NCBI GenBank assembly: GCA_937967755.1
Contig: CALBTA010000316.1
Span: 1-5,968 of the forward strand
DNA length: 5,968 bases
Direction: 5' to 3'
Source: an uncultured Planctomycetaceae bacterium
Lineage (GTDB): Bacteria > Planctomycetota > Planctomycetia > Pirellulales > Pirellulaceae
This document shows positions 5,790 to 5,968 of this stretch, piece after piece. The translations under genes and the position numbers were made by a program. The notes under the pieces are model-generated. The model had not been told where the DNA came from. It worked only from the letters and a program-made list of their open reading frames with translations, and ran no database searches. Position 1 is the first letter of the stretch. Every line of letters starts with the position of its first letter.

Positions 5790-5968
5790 CTAACCGATCC
5801 GCTTGGGTACCGGAAATTCCAACGTGAATTTCGTCCCTCGCCCGGACTCGGTCTGCACGTCGATCCGGCCGCCGTGGGCGGCGATGATCTTTTGGGCCAG
5901 CGGAAGCCCTAGCCCGCTGCCGCCGTCTTTGGTGGTGTAGAACGGTTCGAACATGTGCCGGGCGGTCT
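5790..5968 (-). CDS. Sensor histidine kinase, C-terminal end of the ATPase domain (partial)
   Basis: Only the last 58 residues are inside the window; the gene begins beyond base 5968. They read TARHMFEPFYTTKDGGSGLG onward, with the F box FEPFYTTK, the G2 box GSGLGL, then AQKIIAAHGGRIDVQTESGRG and KFTLEFP. This is the end of a HATPase_c domain of the NtrB/HisKA type, which binds ATP and phosphorylates the kinase's own histidine. The protein ends a few residues after the ATPase fold, so there is no C-terminal receiver domain. Sensor domain, histidine box and partner regulator are not visible. It is co-oriented with the PEP-CTERM gene but separated by 244 bases containing that gene's own promoter; no clear terminator was found after its TAG. 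Confidence 0.92.
   Translation of the reverse strand, partial: TARHMFEPFYTTKDGGSGLGLPLAQKIIAAHGGRIDVQTESGRGTKFTLEFPVPKRIG

Noticed and set aside
5790..5968. Kinase as PrsK, the PEP-CTERM-linked sensor
   Set aside because: The visible G2 box is GSGLGL with the ordinary NtrB-like AQKIIAAHGG continuation, whereas PrsK-type kinases as I recall carry GMGIG here. Only 58 residues are visible, so partnership with the promoter at 5615-5632 cannot be claimed.

Overview
The window looks like a chromosomal fragment of a planctomycete, probably of the Pirellulales type. The grounds are a GC-rich sequence, a DUF1559 pilin-like protein next to a transthyretin-fold lipoprotein, a very long FG-GAP/ASPIC-UnbV protein, and a LamG protein with a PEP-CTERM sorting tail. 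This combination is characteristic of planctomycete genomes, but the assignment is an inference from gene content. All five genes lie on the minus strand, so transcription runs from high to low coordinates. The first and last genes are cut by the window edges.

Layout from right to left (transcription order): (1) 5790-5968, the last 58 residues of a sensor histidine kinase (ATPase domain F and G2 boxes). (2) 5546-5789, a 244-base regulatory region. It holds a cluster of TGTGTAAA/TTTACACA octamers in alternating orientation (5705-5758), then a near-consensus sigma-54 (-24/-12) promoter (5615-5632), then a strong Shine-Dalgarno sequence. (3) 4700-5545, a secreted LamG-domain PEP-CTERM protein, closed by a strong intrinsic terminator (4645-4680). 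(4) 794-4588, a 1264-residue FG-GAP/VCBS protein made of two 7-motif halves, each ending in an ASPIC/UnbV domain. A perfect TATAAT lies exactly 7 bases before the likely GTG start, suggesting a leaderless message. (5) 692-799, a MITE-like palindromic repeat placed immediately after the FG-GAP stop codon. (6) 251-685, a small lipoprotein, and (7) 1-238, the N-terminus of a DUF1559 pseudopilin-like protein; only 12 bases separate these two.

All four non-kinase products are predicted to be exported or envelope-anchored (PEP-CTERM tail, N-terminal membrane anchor, lipobox, prepilin-type helix), so the region encodes surface or extracellular proteins. The strongest regulatory signal is the arrangement upstream of the PEP-CTERM gene: a palindrome matching the TyrR-box pattern TGTAAA-N6-TTTACA sits about 110 bases upstream of a predicted sigma-54 start. 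That is the layout expected for a promoter driven by a bacterial enhancer-binding protein.
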